Shown one piece after another: positions 5,071 through 5,402 of a stretch of DNA of 5,402 nt. Position numbers and translations under genes: made by a program. The stretch comes from Clostridium sp. CAG:568 (GTDB lineage Bacteria; Bacillota_I; Bacilli_A; RFN20; CAG-288), in NCBI GenBank assembly GCA_000434395.1, contig FR878779.1, positions 1-5,402 on the forward strand, read 5' to 3'. Under the pieces are notes generated by a model. The model had not been told where the DNA came from. It was given only the letters and a program-made list of their open reading frames with translations, and searched no databases. Position 1 is the first letter of the stretch. Each line of letters starts with the position of its first letter.

Positions 5071-5366
5071 AAGAAAATTGAGTCATTATTAAAAAATTTA
5101 TCAATAGGTAAAATTCTTTCATACCCTTTTATTGAGACAGCCAGTGGCTCATCAGTTTCATCATAAAAATTAGTTTCGATTTGATTAGTTTCTTTGTTTC
5201 TTTTTAATTCATGTCTCTTATTAAACTGATCTAGAACATATATATCAGAACCTTCTACCATAAATTTTCCACTAGCGTATCCACGATTGTAATTGTAATG
5301 TATATCAATTATGTCGATTGGAATTTTTACTGTTGAATCACTATTTTTGCAACTGAATAATGCCAT
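5031..5366 (-). CDS. 5' fragment of a split hypothetical lipoprotein gene, start damaged
   Basis: The frame gives 111 residues from an ATG that begins MALFSCKNSDS, but this ATG has no ribosome binding site. It sits inside what looks like a lipoprotein signal peptide: read upstream in frame, the codons give RVLCLIPMALFSCKN, a hydrophobic core ending in a lipobox (LFS-Cys), and then hit TAG at 5388-5390. No usable start lies between, so the true N-terminus seems lost or altered. The mature part is hydrophilic and probably beta-rich (GKFMVEGSDIYVLDQF), with no domain I recognise. The frame ends in seven residues (IKATIHS) that probably reflect a frameshift at an A5 run (5054-5058), after which the coding continues at 4735-5070. 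If intact, the product would be an envelope-anchored lipoprotein of unknown role. Overall it looks like a decaying gene, unless sequence errors explain both defects. Confidence 0.5.
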   Translation of the reverse strand: MALFSCKNSDSTVKIPIDIIDIHYNYNRGYASGKFMVEGSDIYVLDQFNKRHELKRNKETNQIETNFYDETDEPLAVSIKGYERILPIDKFFNNDSIFFWWDAKIKATIHS

Positions 5367-5402
5367 AGGAATTAAACATAAAACTCTCTAGTGCACGTGA
5401 GG

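Noticed and set aside
1..5402. CRISPR array, insertion sequence or attachment site
   Set aside because: No regularly spaced repeats, transposase motifs or terminal inverted repeats with target duplications are visible.

Overview
The window looks like chromosomal DNA of a low-GC, Gram-positive-type bacterium (Bacillota), perhaps a Bacilli/Erysipelotrichales/Mollicutes-related lineage. Reasons: strong AGGAGG ribosome binding sites, AT-rich intergenic DNA, Rho-independent terminators with T-tails, a gap-pgk-tpiA gene order, and a CIRCE-like operator. Tryptophan is encoded by TGG where I checked, so the standard bacterial code applies. The exact taxon cannot be fixed from the sequence alone.

All supported genes lie on the minus strand, so transcription runs from right to left. 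From the right edge: (1) positions 5366-4735 hold a split, probably decaying lipoprotein gene of unknown function in two overlapping frames, ending in a clear terminator (4672-4645). (2) Positions 4644-4321 are a 324-nt AT-rich intergenic region upstream of gap. It carries a CIRCE-like inverted repeat, two candidate promoters, a possible 23-codon ORF and a hairpin around the gap ribosome binding site. (3) gap (4320-3193) is followed by a strong terminator (3156-3116). (4) pgk (3049-1808) and tpiA (1778-1020) are 29 nt apart and end in another terminator (985-949). (5) A separate gene for a seven-helix Bax inhibitor-1-like membrane protein (812-24) has its own candidate promoter.

gap, pgk and tpiA encode three consecutive or adjoining steps of lower glycolysis: TpiA interconverts the triose phosphates, Gap oxidises glyceraldehyde-3-phosphate, and Pgk makes the first ATP. 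The terminator between gap and pgk suggests that gap is expressed well above pgk-tpiA, with the latter fed by read-through or by RNA processing. No cggR-type regulator lies next to gap. The most interesting element is the CIRCE-like operator (15 of 18 conserved positions, exact 9-nt spacer) upstream of gap, which would link glycolysis to the HrcA heat-shock regulon. No mobile element, CRISPR array, rRNA or tRNA is seen.
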